Shown one piece after another: positions 53,302-62,320 of a stretch of DNA of 64,000 nucleotides (position 1 is the stretch's first letter; each line of letters starts with the position of its first letter). The stretch spans positions 62,001 through 126,000 of the forward strand of contig NZ_JAVRHK010000011.1 of assembly GCF_031846585.1 (NCBI RefSeq), given 5' to 3'. Source of the DNA: Autumnicola musiva. GTDB lineage: Bacteria > Bacteroidota > Bacteroidia > Flavobacteriales > Flavobacteriaceae. Both the position numbers and the translations under genes were made by a program. Under the pieces are notes generated by a model. It made no database searches. It was not told where the DNA came from and worked only from the letters and a program-made list of their open reading frames with translations.

Positions 53302-54438
53302 ATGTTCAAGTTACCTTTAAAATTAGAGAAAAGCCTCGAGAACAGGAAGCAGCAGTCGGCTTTTCGCGTTTTGGGAAATGGGCAGAACCTTTTCGATTTT
53401 TCGTCCAACGATTACCTGGGATTTTCTTCTTCGGAAGAAATTTTTGAAAAAACAGCAGCGATCTTAAAGAAGCATAAACTGGAGCGAAACGGAGCCACAG
53501 GTTCCCGCCTGCTCTCCGGAAACCATCATTTATATACGTTAGCTGAAGATTTCCTGACAGCCTACCATAAGGTTGAAGCTGCGCTTATTTTTAATTCCGG
53601 CTACGATGCCAACATTGGTTTTTTTTCAGCAGTGCCGCAACGTGGGGATTTTATTTTTTATGACGAACTGGTGCATGCATCCATAAGAGATGGGATAAAA
53701 ATGAGCAATGCCAAATCTTTCAATTTTCGGCATAATGAGCTGGAAAGTTTAAAATCCAGGATAAAAATGGTAAATCCTGAAAATGCTGATGTTTTTATAG
53801 TTACCGAATCTGTTTTTTCCATGGATGGTGACACTCCTGATCTCAAATCTTTAGCTGAATTTTCTTCGGAAAAGAATTTTTTTCTGATTGTGGATGAAGC
53901 GCATGGTACGGGAGTTTTTGGGGAGAAAGGGGAAGGCCTGGTGCAGCAATTAAGGCTTGAAGAACAGGTGTTTGCCAGGATAAACACCTTTGGCAAAGCT
54001 ATTGGGTGTCATGGCGCAGCAATTCTGGGCAGCAATCAACTGAAGGATTACCTCATTAATTTTGCCCGTAGTTTTATTTTCACTACCGCTTTGCCGCCGC
54101 ATTCAGTCGCCACAATCCTGGCAGCTTATCAACATTTAGAACAAACCGGCAGGTTTCAGCTTCAGCAATTGAATAAAAATATCAGTTTTTTTAAGGAGCA
54201 GGTAAAAAAGCACAATTTGGAAACTTCTTTTATAGCAAGTGATTCAGCAATTCAATCCTGTATCATTACTGGGAATGCTGAAGTAAAGGCTGCTTCAGAA
54301 AAACTCCGGGAAGAAGGATTTTCAGTAAAACCAATTTTGTCCCCAACAGTGCCTGAAGGAAAAGAACGGCTGCGGTTTTGCCTGCATTCTTTTAATTCAG
54401 AAGAAGAGATAGCTAAGGTTTTAAAATTTTTAAGGTGA
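53302..54438 (+). CDS. bioF: 8-amino-7-oxononanoate synthase
   Basis: PLP enzyme joining pimeloyl thioester and alanine in biotin synthesis. Seen: SSNDYLGF, NGATGSRLLSGN, IVDEAHGTGVFGEKGEG (Asp198, His201) and Schiff-base Lys232 in NTFGKAIGCHG. 378 residues, normal. It heads the run bioF, DUF2007, bioD, bioA; its stop overlaps the next gene's GTG start. Confidence 0.95.
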   Translation: MFKLPLKLEKSLENRKQQSAFRVLGNGQNLFDFSSNDYLGFSSSEEIFEKTAAILKKHKLERNGATGSRLLSGNHHLYTLAEDFLTAYHKVEAALIFNSGYDANIGFFSAVPQRGDFIFYDELVHASIRDGIKMSNAKSFNFRHNELESLKSRIKMVNPENADVFIVTESVFSMDGDTPDLKSLAEFSSEKNFFLIVDEAHGTGVFGEKGEGLVQQLRLEEQVFARINTFGKAIGCHGAAILGSNQLKDYLINFARSFIFTTALPPHSVATILAAYQHLEQTGRFQLQQLNKNISFFKEQVKKHNLETSFIASDSAIQSCIITGNAEVKAASEKLREEGFSVKPILSPTVPEGKERLRFCLHSFNSEEEIAKVLKFLR

Positions 54439-54857
54439 ATAATACTTTTGCAAAAATTGCCGTTTTTCAATATTCATCAGAAGCACAGATTCTCCGGGGA
54501 AGATTGGAGGCGGAAGGAATTAAGACCTTTTTAAATGATCAATATACAATAGATACAGATCCATTAGTGAGCCATGCTATAGGTGGAGTAAAGCTTTTGG
54601 TTTATAGCGATGATAAAGAAAAAGCTTTAAGGCTGCTAAAAAGTATTGATGAATTTTCTATTGATGATGAAGGAAATAAAATTCATTGCCCAAATTGCAA
54701 CAGTAGTAATATAAATTACTTCACTCATGTAGGTGATTTGAAAAGCTTTTTTGCTCTTGTACTGGGATTTTTCACAACCGTTTTACCTTTTTATGCCAAT
54801 TCCAGTTATCGATGTGAAAATTGCAAGCAAAGGTTTAATAAAGTTAATAAAGAATGA
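54435..54857 (+). CDS. DUF2007-family protein with a membrane-interrupted zinc ribbon
   Basis: A 140-residue protein beginning at a GTG overlapping the bioF stop (GTGA). Residues 1-75 are a DUF2007 signal-transducer-like alpha/beta domain (FQYSSEAQILRGRLEAEGI, HAIGGVKLLVYSDDKEKA). CPNC and CENC pairs of a zinc ribbon lie at ~86 and ~130 with a hydrophobic helix (SFFALVLGFFTTVLPFYA) between. Overlaps bioD by 4 bases, so is translated with the biotin genes, though a direct role in biotin synthesis is not known. Confidence 0.8.
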   Translation: MNNTFAKIAVFQYSSEAQILRGRLEAEGIKTFLNDQYTIDTDPLVSHAIGGVKLLVYSDDKEKALRLLKSIDEFSIDDEGNKIHCPNCNSSNINYFTHVGDLKSFFALVLGFFTTVLPFYANSSYRCENCKQRFNKVNKE

Positions 54858-55468
54858 AGAATAAATATTTTATTACCGGAATTGGAACCGAAGTTGGAAA
54901 AACCATAGTTTCAGCTATTGTGACCGAAGCTTTGGAAGCCGATTACTGGAAACCCATCCAGGCGGGAGATTTGGATAATTCCGATACTCATAAAATCGAA
55001 AAACTGATCAGCAATAAAAAGACGGTTTTTCATCCGAATGCCTTTGCGCTAAAAACTCCCATGAGTCCGCATGCGGCTGCCAAAATTGATAATATTGAGG
55101 TTACTTCGGAAAAAATTACTGAACCTAAAACTGAAAATCAGCTGGTTATTGAAGGTGCCGGCGGACTTTTGGTTCCAATTAATGATCAGGAAACAATTGC
55201 AGACCTTATTAAACCTGAATATAAAGTAATCCTGGTTTCACGGAATTACCTGGGCAGTATTAACCATACATTGTTGAGCCTGGAAGCTTTAAAAAATCGC
55301 GGACTGGAATGCTTCGGAATAATTTTTAGCGGGGAAGAAAATCCTTCTTCCGAAGAAATTATAAAGAAAATGGGCAAGGTGCCGATATTGGGAAGAATTG
55401 AACAGGAACCTTATTTTGACCAGAATGTAGTCAAAGAATATGCTGAAGTTTTTAAAAGTAAATTGTAA
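54854..55468 (+). CDS. bioD: ATP-dependent dethiobiotin synthetase
   Basis: Closes the ureido ring of dethiobiotin with CO2 and ATP. P-loop ITGIGTEVGKTIVS, YWKPIQAGD, LVIEGAGGLLVPIND (Mg and substrate). 204 residues, near family size. Followed by a 52-base gap holding a palindrome, then bioA. Confidence 0.94.
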   Translation: MKNKYFITGIGTEVGKTIVSAIVTEALEADYWKPIQAGDLDNSDTHKIEKLISNKKTVFHPNAFALKTPMSPHAAAKIDNIEVTSEKITEPKTENQLVIEGAGGLLVPINDQETIADLIKPEYKVILVSRNYLGSINHTLLSLEALKNRGLECFGIIFSGEENPSSEEIIKKMGKVPILGRIEQEPYFDQNVVKEYAEVFKSKL

Positions 55469-55471
55469 TGG

Positions 55472-55504
55472 AGACCTCACAGCTTTTAAAAACCTGTGAG
55501 GTCT
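55472..55504. repeat. Palindromic repeat, family B copy 4
   Basis: AGACCTCACAG (55472-55482) and CTGTGAGGTCT (55494-55504) are perfect inverted arms around CTTTTAAAAAC. No U-tract, and the same strand continues into bioA, so it probably modulates rather than ends transcription. Confidence 0.7.
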
Positions 55505-55520
55505 GGCAATAAGAAGATAT

Positions 55521-56816
55521 ATGTCAGATTTCAAACAAAATATAAAAGAACAAAATCTTTCAGAAAGGGATAAAAAACATCTTTGGCACCCGCTTACCCA
55601 GCATAAAATTGCTCCTGAAATGCTGGCAATCACCAAAGCTAAAGGCAGTATTTTATATGGAGAGGACGGGAAAGGATATATAGACGGAATTGCTTCCTGG
55701 TACACCTGTATGTATGGGCACTGTAATGAATATATTACTTCCAAGGTTTCGGAGCAAATGCATAATCTTGACCAGGTGGTATTTAGCGGTTTTACGCATA
55801 AACCTGCCGTAGAACTTTCTGAAGCGTTAATTAAAATTTTACCTTCCGGCCAGCAGAAGATGTTTTTTAACGACAATGGTTCCACAGCAACGGAGATCGG
55901 GATAAAGATGGCGTTGCAGTACCATCATAACCTGGGGAATGACCGCAAGGTAATGCTGGCTTTTGAAGAAGGCTTTCACGGCGACACATTTGGCGCAATG
56001 TCTGTTTCTGGACTTTCGGTTTATAATGGTGCTTTTGAAGATCATTTTATAGCCGTAGTACGTATCCCAACGCCAAATGGAGAAAACAATGCTGAGGTGA
56101 TTAGAAAGCTGAAAAAGTTAATTTCAGAATATAAAATTGCCGGTTTTATCTATGAGCCGTTGGTTCAGGGTGCCGCCGCAATGAAAATGCATGATGCAGA
56201 AGGCCTTGAGCGTATCCTTCAAATTTGCAAGGAAAATGAAATTATTTGCGTGGCAGATGAGGTGATGACCGGCTTTGGCAAAACGGGAAAATATTTCGCT
56301 TCAGATTACCTGGAAACTAAGCCAGATGTTATTTGCATGTCTAAAGCACTCACTGCGGGATTGCTGCCAATGGGGCTTACTTCCTGCACTCAGCAAATCT
56401 ACGACGCATTTTATTCAGATGATATTGCAAAAGGACTTTTTCACGGGCATACGTACTCGGCCAATCCTTTGGCTTGTGCGGCTGCTTTAGCGGGGGTGGA
56501 ATTATTGCTTTCCGAAGAGATTCAGGAAAATATAAAGAGAGTAACCAAATCTCATCAGGACTTCCATAACAGGATAAAAGATCATCCAAAAGTCATCAAC
56601 ACCAGGCAATTGGGGATTATTTACGCCTTTGATCTTAATGTGGAAATGGAGCGTTACGGGAACATAAGGAATCAGCTTTTTAAACATTTTATGGACAGAG
56701 GAATTTTTCTTCGCCCGCTGGGAAATACTATTTATATCCTGGCCCCTTTTATCATTAAAGATGAAGAACTGAAAAAGGTTTATAAAAGCATAGAAGCCAC
56801 ACTGGAAATTTTTTAG
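55521..56816 (+). CDS. bioA: Adenosylmethionine-8-amino-7-oxononanoate aminotransferase
   Basis: PLP aminotransferase converting KAPA to DAPA. Seen: LWHPLTQHK, DGIASWYTCMYGHC, SGFTHKPAVELS, FNDNGSTATEIGIKMA, VADEVMTGFGKTGK (Asp246) and Schiff-base Lys275 in CMSKALTAG. 431 residues, standard. The amino donor is probably SAM by family, but a lysine-using form cannot be ruled out. Confidence 0.94.
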   Translation: MSDFKQNIKEQNLSERDKKHLWHPLTQHKIAPEMLAITKAKGSILYGEDGKGYIDGIASWYTCMYGHCNEYITSKVSEQMHNLDQVVFSGFTHKPAVELSEALIKILPSGQQKMFFNDNGSTATEIGIKMALQYHHNLGNDRKVMLAFEEGFHGDTFGAMSVSGLSVYNGAFEDHFIAVVRIPTPNGENNAEVIRKLKKLISEYKIAGFIYEPLVQGAAAMKMHDAEGLERILQICKENEIICVADEVMTGFGKTGKYFASDYLETKPDVICMSKALTAGLLPMGLTSCTQQIYDAFYSDDIAKGLFHGHTYSANPLACAAALAGVELLLSEEIQENIKRVTKSHQDFHNRIKDHPKVINTRQLGIIYAFDLNVEMERYGNIRNQLFKHFMDRGIFLRPLGNTIYILAPFIIKDEELKKVYKSIEATLEIF

Positions 56817-56900
56817 CTGAAAATTTAACGTTTGGGATTGAAAATTCTTTCTTTTTGCATTTGTTTATTTGCGAATTTTAGAAGATAAAATCCTGAAATT

Positions 56901-57488
56901 ATGATGCATCCGGATACGGAAGTCCGATTTATTAGTGAGGAGATAGGTTATGGAGTGGTGGCTTTAAAACATATTCCCAAAGGCACAATTACCTGGGTTC
57001 AGGATGAATTGGACCAGATTTACAGTCCGCAACAGGTGGAAAGGATGAGTGAAGTGGCCCAAAAGATGATAGATAAATACACCTTCAGAAACAATAAAGG
57101 AAATTTTGTTTTGTGCTGGGATACTGCAAAATATGTTAATCATAGTTTTCGCTCTAACTGTCTTACCACGGCTTATGATTTTGAACTTGCAATAAGGGAT
57201 ATACAGGCAGGCGAAGAACTTACTGACGATTACGGTTATCTTAACGTAACTGAAGCCTTTGAGGCAAAGAATGAAGACACTGAAAGGAAGGTGGTTTACC
57301 CCGATGATCTCGAAAATTTTCACCAGCAGTGGGATGAGCAGTTGCAGCAGGCTTTTACATTTATAAACAACGTAGCTCAGCCTTTAAAACCTTTTATTTC
57401 CGTAGAAGTAGGGCAGGAGATTAATATGATAGTTAAAGGGCAAAAAGAAATGAAATCGATTTTACATTGTTATTATGATGGGGACTAA
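56901..57488 (+). CDS. SET-domain protein
   Basis: A 195-residue SET-domain methyltransferase-like protein. Seen: IGYGVVALKHIPKGT, YVNHSFRSNC (NHS of the SAM site, residues 80-82) and GEELTDDYGYL with the terminal Tyr. No pre-SET cysteines. In eukaryotes SET enzymes methylate lysine in proteins; bacterial ones have few known substrates. It lies between bioA and a ketosynthase, 84 bases after bioA. Confidence 0.85.
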   Translation: MMHPDTEVRFISEEIGYGVVALKHIPKGTITWVQDELDQIYSPQQVERMSEVAQKMIDKYTFRNNKGNFVLCWDTAKYVNHSFRSNCLTTAYDFELAIRDIQAGEELTDDYGYLNVTEAFEAKNEDTERKVVYPDDLENFHQQWDEQLQQAFTFINNVAQPLKPFISVEVGQEINMIVKGQKEMKSILHCYYDGD

Positions 57489-57529
57489 CGCAGGGAAGGT
57501 GGTTTTACATTAAAATTTTCAGCTTAAAA

Positions 57530-57561
57530 TTTAGCAGAAGCCTTAGCAGACCTTATTTTTG
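57530..57561 (+). promoter_or_regulatory. Putative ketosynthase promoter
   Basis: TTTA (57530-57533), 20 bases, TATTTTTG (57554-57561). The TTG start of the ketosynthase lies 16 bases further on. Confidence 0.5.
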
Positions 57562-57577
57562 TTGAAAAATAACAATC

Positions 57578-58729
57578 TTGAAAATTCCTGTTTCTATTAC
57601 TTCAGTCGCCTCGGTTTCTGCCCTGGGAAAAACTTCAGAAGAAATCTGGCAAAACTATTTACGTCCGTCACATCAGCTTAAGAAATCAGAATTTATTAAT
57701 AAAGCATTTGCGGGTTTTCTTCCGGAGAAGTTAAAAGAAGAGATCAAGAACCTGCGGTCTGAAAATGCCAATTTTCGATCTTTAGATGATTCGGTTTTGT
57801 ATGCTGTTTTTGCTTCACGGGAGGCAGTAAAAAGAGCAGGCTGGCGAAATGATAAAGATATTGGGATAAATATTGGTAGTTCCCGGGGTGCCACAGGATT
57901 ATTTGAGAAATATCATAAATCTTTTTTAGAAAAAGGAAAAGCTGAAACTCTAGCTTCTCCAAGTACTACTTTAGGGAATATTTCCTCCTGGGTGCAGCAG
58001 GATCTGGAAAATGAAGGACCGGAATTTTCCCATAGCGTCACCTGCTCCACCGGATTGCATGCAGTGGTAAACGGCATTGCATGGTTGCAGGCAGAATTTA
58101 CAGATAAATTTTTGGTGGGCGGCAGTGAAGCGGCATTAACTCCTTTTACTATTGCGCAAATGCAGGCTATGAAGATTTATGCTTCGGAAGATCTGGATTA
58201 TCCCTGCCAGGCCCTCAATATGAATAAATCCCGAAATTCTATGGTTCTTGGAGAGGGAGCCGGTATTGTTTGTATGGAAACAGGTAAGGGACAAAATGCC
58301 ATAGCTCAAATATCAGGAATAGGTTATGCAACTGAAAAGCTGAAGCACAGCGTTTCTATATCTTCGGAAGGGGAATGCCTTCAGAAGTCGATGAAAATGG
58401 CTATGCAGGATATACATCCAGATGAAATTGATGCCGTAGTTACTCATGCGCCGGGAACATTAAAAGGAGATCTTGCCGAAGTTAATGCGATAAATGCAGT
58501 TTTTGGAGAAGAAATTCCCGCAATCACTTCTAACAAGTGGAAGTTGGGGCATACCTTTGGTGCTTCAGGAGTTTTAAGTATGGAAATGGCTATATTAATG
58601 CTTCAGCATCAGGAATTTATTCCGGTACCTTTTTCAAAATTCAGCAAAAAACCAGATAAACTGGAAAAAATTTTAGTGAATGCAGTGGGTTTTGGCGGCA
58701 ATGCAGTTTCAGTTTTAGTTTCTTTATAA
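57578..58729 (+). CDS. Beta-ketoacyl synthase-like protein in the biotin region
   Basis: A 383-residue thiolase-fold condensing enzyme starting at TTG (no nearer ATG). Catalytic triad visible: Cys156 (VTCSTGLHA), His290 (VVTHAPGTLKGD) and His325 (WKLGHTFGASG); so it is FabF/KAS-like and likely active. The usual HGTGT around the first His is HAPGT. No second (FabB/F) paralogue nearby. By position it could build or modify the pimeloyl chain used by BioF, or act on another acyl chain; no proof. Confidence 0.85.
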   Translation: MKIPVSITSVASVSALGKTSEEIWQNYLRPSHQLKKSEFINKAFAGFLPEKLKEEIKNLRSENANFRSLDDSVLYAVFASREAVKRAGWRNDKDIGINIGSSRGATGLFEKYHKSFLEKGKAETLASPSTTLGNISSWVQQDLENEGPEFSHSVTCSTGLHAVVNGIAWLQAEFTDKFLVGGSEAALTPFTIAQMQAMKIYASEDLDYPCQALNMNKSRNSMVLGEGAGIVCMETGKGQNAIAQISGIGYATEKLKHSVSISSEGECLQKSMKMAMQDIHPDEIDAVVTHAPGTLKGDLAEVNAINAVFGEEIPAITSNKWKLGHTFGASGVLSMEMAILMLQHQEFIPVPFSKFSKKPDKLEKILVNAVGFGGNAVSVLVSL

Positions 58730-58730
58730 T

Positions 58731-60209
58731 TTACTCCAAAGAGGTTATTTCATTCCGTAGTGCTTCCAATTTTGATGGTTTTGCAGCATGCTTGCTGGCT
58801 ATGTTACCTTTACTATCTACTAATATATACCAAGGAATATAAATTATTTCGTTATCATCATAAATCTTTCGAAGATCAGAATTCAATTCGGAATTAGCCC
58901 TTAAGTGTGAGCCTTTCAAATTGTAAAATTTAATCATCTCTTTCCATTTCTCACTTCTTTCCTCATCATCTATTGAGACATAGAGAATGTTCGTGTTAGA
59001 AGCCTTCAGCAGATTTTTTAAAGAATCATTATGTTTAAATTCTTCCTTACAGGGGGCGCACCAAGTTGCCCAAACATCTATAAAAAGCTTTTTTCCTTTA
59101 AATTCTTCTAGAATTTCATCTAGAGAATTTTTGGATTCGTAGTCTTCCACAAAAGCAATCTCTTTATTAAAATTTTTCCCAGCTTTTTCATGAAAAACAA
59201 TAACATCCTCTATCAACGGTTTCAAATAAGGACTATATGGATTATTTGGATAATCTTTTTTGAAATTTTCAAAAAATGTAATAAACTCCTTCTTGTAATC
59301 CTGTTGCATTAACTCCTGATAAAAATAAAATGCCTTACAAAATGCAACAATATGCTCCGGGAGGTGTTTATCGTAGCTTTTTAAAAGAAAGCTATTATAT
59401 GAGCCATCACCAATTGATTTTTGAAATGTTTCTTCATTAAAATCTACATTCTCATAGTTTTTAAAGAACACATAATTTTCAGCCAATGCATAGCCCCAGT
59501 CAGACCTTTGAAAATCCTGCCGTGTAAGCAAATTATTGTTAAAAGTATTTTCCCACATATTCTTTATGCCTTTATTAAACGAGCCTTCTTGTCTTCTTTC
59601 CTGGAGGTATTTAATAAATGCCACTGTGCCCTTTAGTGAAGTGTAATAATACTGCCTGTCTAGCGCTATAAAATTATAGATATCTTCCGAAATTGTTGCC
59701 TCGGAAAGCAGGTTTTTGAATGGCGCAAGTTCTTCCTGTTTTAGATTATTGATTTTCTTTTCAATTTCAGGTGCCAAAGAATCTTGTAAAAAAGGCCTGG
59801 CAGCGATCTGAATATGAACTGGTTTTTCCAATTTATTATATAAATCCTGTACCTTTTTATTATCTCCTTCTATATTGTATGCTTGTTCAGAATCCTTCTG
59901 TGTTAAATTAAAATTCACAACATATTCTTCATTAGGTTCGGCAATTAATTTAACAGTAGTGCTTTGCGGGAATCCTATTCTGATTATTGCTATTTCTTCT
60001 AGAGGAATTTCTATTTTAAAATTCCCTGCGGAATCTGGTTGTATTTCTTCTTTAAAAAATATAACAGAAGAGCCTTTAACAGGGTTAGAATATTCAAGTA
60101 CTTCTGAATTAAATCCTTTAATTGTTCCTGAAATAGTGATATTATCTTTTTCAACGGTGCAGCCAATAATTAAGTTAAAAATGATGAGGCTATAGATTAA
60201 ATTTCTCAT
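58731..60209 (-). CDS. TlpA-like thioredoxin-fold lipoprotein
   Basis: A 492-residue lipoprotein (lipobox IIGC). N-terminal ~25-130 is a DUF4369-like beta domain (ISGTIKGFNSEVLEY ... DSAGNFKIEIPLE), a helical middle, then a thioredoxin domain with WATWCAPCKEEF (CxxC at ~385). It may reduce disulfides or carry redox equivalents in the periplasm. It opposes the ketosynthase (1-base gap) and diverges from bioB. Codon use and sequence look ordinary. Confidence 0.88.
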   Translation of the reverse strand: MRNLIYSLIIFNLIIGCTVEKDNITISGTIKGFNSEVLEYSNPVKGSSVIFFKEEIQPDSAGNFKIEIPLEEIAIIRIGFPQSTTVKLIAEPNEEYVVNFNLTQKDSEQAYNIEGDNKKVQDLYNKLEKPVHIQIAARPFLQDSLAPEIEKKINNLKQEELAPFKNLLSEATISEDIYNFIALDRQYYYTSLKGTVAFIKYLQERRQEGSFNKGIKNMWENTFNNNLLTRQDFQRSDWGYALAENYVFFKNYENVDFNEETFQKSIGDGSYNSFLLKSYDKHLPEHIVAFCKAFYFYQELMQQDYKKEFITFFENFKKDYPNNPYSPYLKPLIEDVIVFHEKAGKNFNKEIAFVEDYESKNSLDEILEEFKGKKLFIDVWATWCAPCKEEFKHNDSLKNLLKASNTNILYVSIDDEERSEKWKEMIKFYNLKGSHLRANSELNSDLRKIYDDNEIIYIPWYILVDSKGNIASKHAAKPSKLEALRNEITSLE

Positions 60210-60298
60210 AATAAAGGATTTATAAAGTATAAATATAATGTGTATGGTCTAAGTATTCAATTTTTAGATTAAAATAATTAGATTCGTAAGCATTATAT

Positions 60299-60306
60299 TA
60301 TTTTTG
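60299..60306 (+). promoter_or_regulatory. Putative -7 box of bioB
   Basis: TATTTTTG fully matches TAnnTTTG, 16 bases before the bioB ATG. Confidence 0.45.
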
Positions 60307-60322
60307 CTATAGATAAACCGAT

Positions 60323-61417
60323 ATGAGCATTACAAAACACAACTGGACCAGGGAAGAGATTCTCAATATTTACAATAAACCTTTAATGGAGTTGCTTTAT
60401 GAGGCAGCCACCATACACAGGCAGCATCACGATCCCAATACCGTACAGGTTTCCACTCTTTTATCGATTAAAACAGGAGGTTGTCCTGAAGATTGCGGCT
60501 ACTGTCCGCAGGCGGCAAGGTACCATACAAACCTCGAAGGCAACGATTTGATGAGTGTAAACCAGGTAAAAGCACAGGCACTACGCGCAAAAGCTGCGGG
60601 AAGTTCGCGGGTTTGCATGGGGGCAGCATGGAGGAATGTTAAAGACGGGGAAGAATTTGATAATGTGCTGGAAATGGTACGTAGTATCAATAAGCTGGAG
60701 ATGGAGGTTTGCTGCACGCTGGGAATGCTTACTGAAAATCAGGCGCAGCGGTTGGCCGAGGCGGGTTTATATGCTTATAATCATAACCTGGATACTTCAG
60801 AAGAATATTATAAAGAAGTAATTTCTACCCGTGGGTATGAGGACAGGCTAAAAACCATAGACAATGTACGTAAGACCAATGTTACTGTATGTAGCGGGGG
60901 AATTATAGGAATGGGAGAAAATGCCGAAGACCGTGCAGGGATGCTGGTAGCACTTTCAACATTGAATCCGCAGCCGGAATCTGTACCTATTAATGCTTTG
61001 GTACCGGTTGAAGGTACACCAATGGAGGAGCAGGAACCGGTTTCGATATGGGAAATGGTTAGAATGGTGGCTACAACAAGAATTGTAATGCCGGAAACCC
61101 AGGTAAGGTTGTCTGCAGGGAGAACCCAAATGAGCAGGGAAGGACAAGCAATGTGCTTTTTTGCCGGGGCAAATTCTATTTTTGCCGGAGATAAACTTTT
61201 AACTACTCCTAATCCCGATGTTAATGAGGATATGGAAATGTTTAAAGCCCTGGGCTTAAATCCTCAAAAAGCTTTTGAGAAAAAAGAGCAGCCCCAGAGT
61301 ATAGATGCTGAAAATTCACAATTCAGGCCTTTGGGAGAAAAGCCAAAATGGTCCAGGCCAGGACATTTAATTGAAAGAAACCTTGAGGCACAGGAAAAGA
61401 TAAAGACTAAAGTATAA
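60323..61417 (+). CDS. bioB: Biotin synthase
   Basis: Radical SAM enzyme that inserts sulfur into dethiobiotin. Radical SAM cysteines in KTGGCPEDCGYCPQAA (CxxxCxxC), the SNKxx-equivalent and Arg near VRLSAGRTQM. The 364 residues include a C-terminal tail (EKPKWSRPGHLIERNLEA). Its start is 113 bases from the divergent TlpA gene. The two JmjC genes follow, the first 18 bases later. Confidence 0.96.
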   Translation: MSITKHNWTREEILNIYNKPLMELLYEAATIHRQHHDPNTVQVSTLLSIKTGGCPEDCGYCPQAARYHTNLEGNDLMSVNQVKAQALRAKAAGSSRVCMGAAWRNVKDGEEFDNVLEMVRSINKLEMEVCCTLGMLTENQAQRLAEAGLYAYNHNLDTSEEYYKEVISTRGYEDRLKTIDNVRKTNVTVCSGGIIGMGENAEDRAGMLVALSTLNPQPESVPINALVPVEGTPMEEQEPVSIWEMVRMVATTRIVMPETQVRLSAGRTQMSREGQAMCFFAGANSIFAGDKLLTTPNPDVNEDMEMFKALGLNPQKAFEKKEQPQSIDAENSQFRPLGEKPKWSRPGHLIERNLEAQEKIKTKV

Positions 61418-61435
61418 GAATAACTTTTTTAAGAA

Positions 61436-62320
61436 GTGAAACTAAATCTGCAAGACATACCGCGGGTAAGGGGAATTTCTAAAGAAGAATTCCAGGAGAA
61501 GTATTTTATTCCGCAGAAACCTGTGGTGTTTGAAGATTTAAGTGCAGACTGGCCTGCAACACAAAAGTGGAATTTTGATTACTTCCGCAAAAAAGTGGGA
61601 GATGTGGTGGTACCTTTATACAATGGTGAGCCTGCAAAAGCTGGTGAAAAATCCCATGCGCCTTCCGCAGAAATGAAATTTGGGAAATATGTGGATATAC
61701 TTCAAAAGGGTCCTACAGACCTGAGAATGTTCTTTTTCAACCTGTTGCAAAATTCTCCAGATCTTGTAGATGATTTCAGGTACCCCGAAAATCTTGGAGT
61801 AAAATTTTTTAAACGTTTGCCCGTTCTGTTTGTAGGCGGGCAAGGTGCCAAAGTGGTGATGCATTATGACATGGATCTCGCCAATAATTTTCATTTTAAC
61901 TTTGTTGGGGAAAAGAGGATACTTCTTTTTCCGCCGGAAGAAACAAAATATCTTTATAAAGTTCCCTATTCTATTGTAAGCATGGAAATAATAGATATGG
62001 ATAATCCGGATTTTAATAAATATCCCGCTTTAAAAAAGGCCAAAGGATTTGAGGTAAAATTAAAGCACGGGGAAGCTTTATATATTCCCAGTAAGTGGTG
62101 GCATTTTATTAAATATGAAACTGCGAGTTTATCCTTAACTTTACGCTCTCTTCCAAAGTCTCCGGGGAAGATACTGGAAGTGCTGAATAATTTGATAATT
62201 ATGCGAAATTATGATGCCGTGATGCGTAAATGGAAGGGTCAAAAGTGGATTGATTACAAGAATGAGCAGGCTATAAAAAATACGCATAACAGTGCCAAAT
62301 TGAATAAGGATGAACAATGA
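61436..62320 (+). CDS. Cupin_8/JmjC-like dioxygenase-fold protein (paralogue 1)
   Basis: A 294-residue protein starting at GTG. Fe(II)/2-oxoglutarate facial triad is visible: His143 and Asp145 (MHYDMD) and His223 (KWWHFI). N-terminal region starts FIPQKPVVFEDLSADWPA, typical of cupin_8. Family members hydroxylate proteins, small molecules or ribosomal proteins. The terminal motif RKWKGQKWIDYKNEQA is shared with its downstream twin. Spaced 18 bases from bioB, so probably an operon. Confidence 0.88.
   Translation: MKLNLQDIPRVRGISKEEFQEKYFIPQKPVVFEDLSADWPATQKWNFDYFRKKVGDVVVPLYNGEPAKAGEKSHAPSAEMKFGKYVDILQKGPTDLRMFFFNLLQNSPDLVDDFRYPENLGVKFFKRLPVLFVGGQGAKVVMHYDMDLANNFHFNFVGEKRILLFPPEETKYLYKVPYSIVSMEIIDMDNPDFNKYPALKKAKGFEVKLKHGEALYIPSKWWHFIKYETASLSLTLRSLPKSPGKILEVLNNLIIMRNYDAVMRKWKGQKWIDYKNEQAIKNTHNSAKLNKDEQ

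Noticed and set aside
55289..55885. Long minus-strand open frame of 198 residues across bioD and bioA
   Set aside because: It is antisense to two well-supported biotin genes, has no signature, and is cysteine/serine-rich as shadow frames are.
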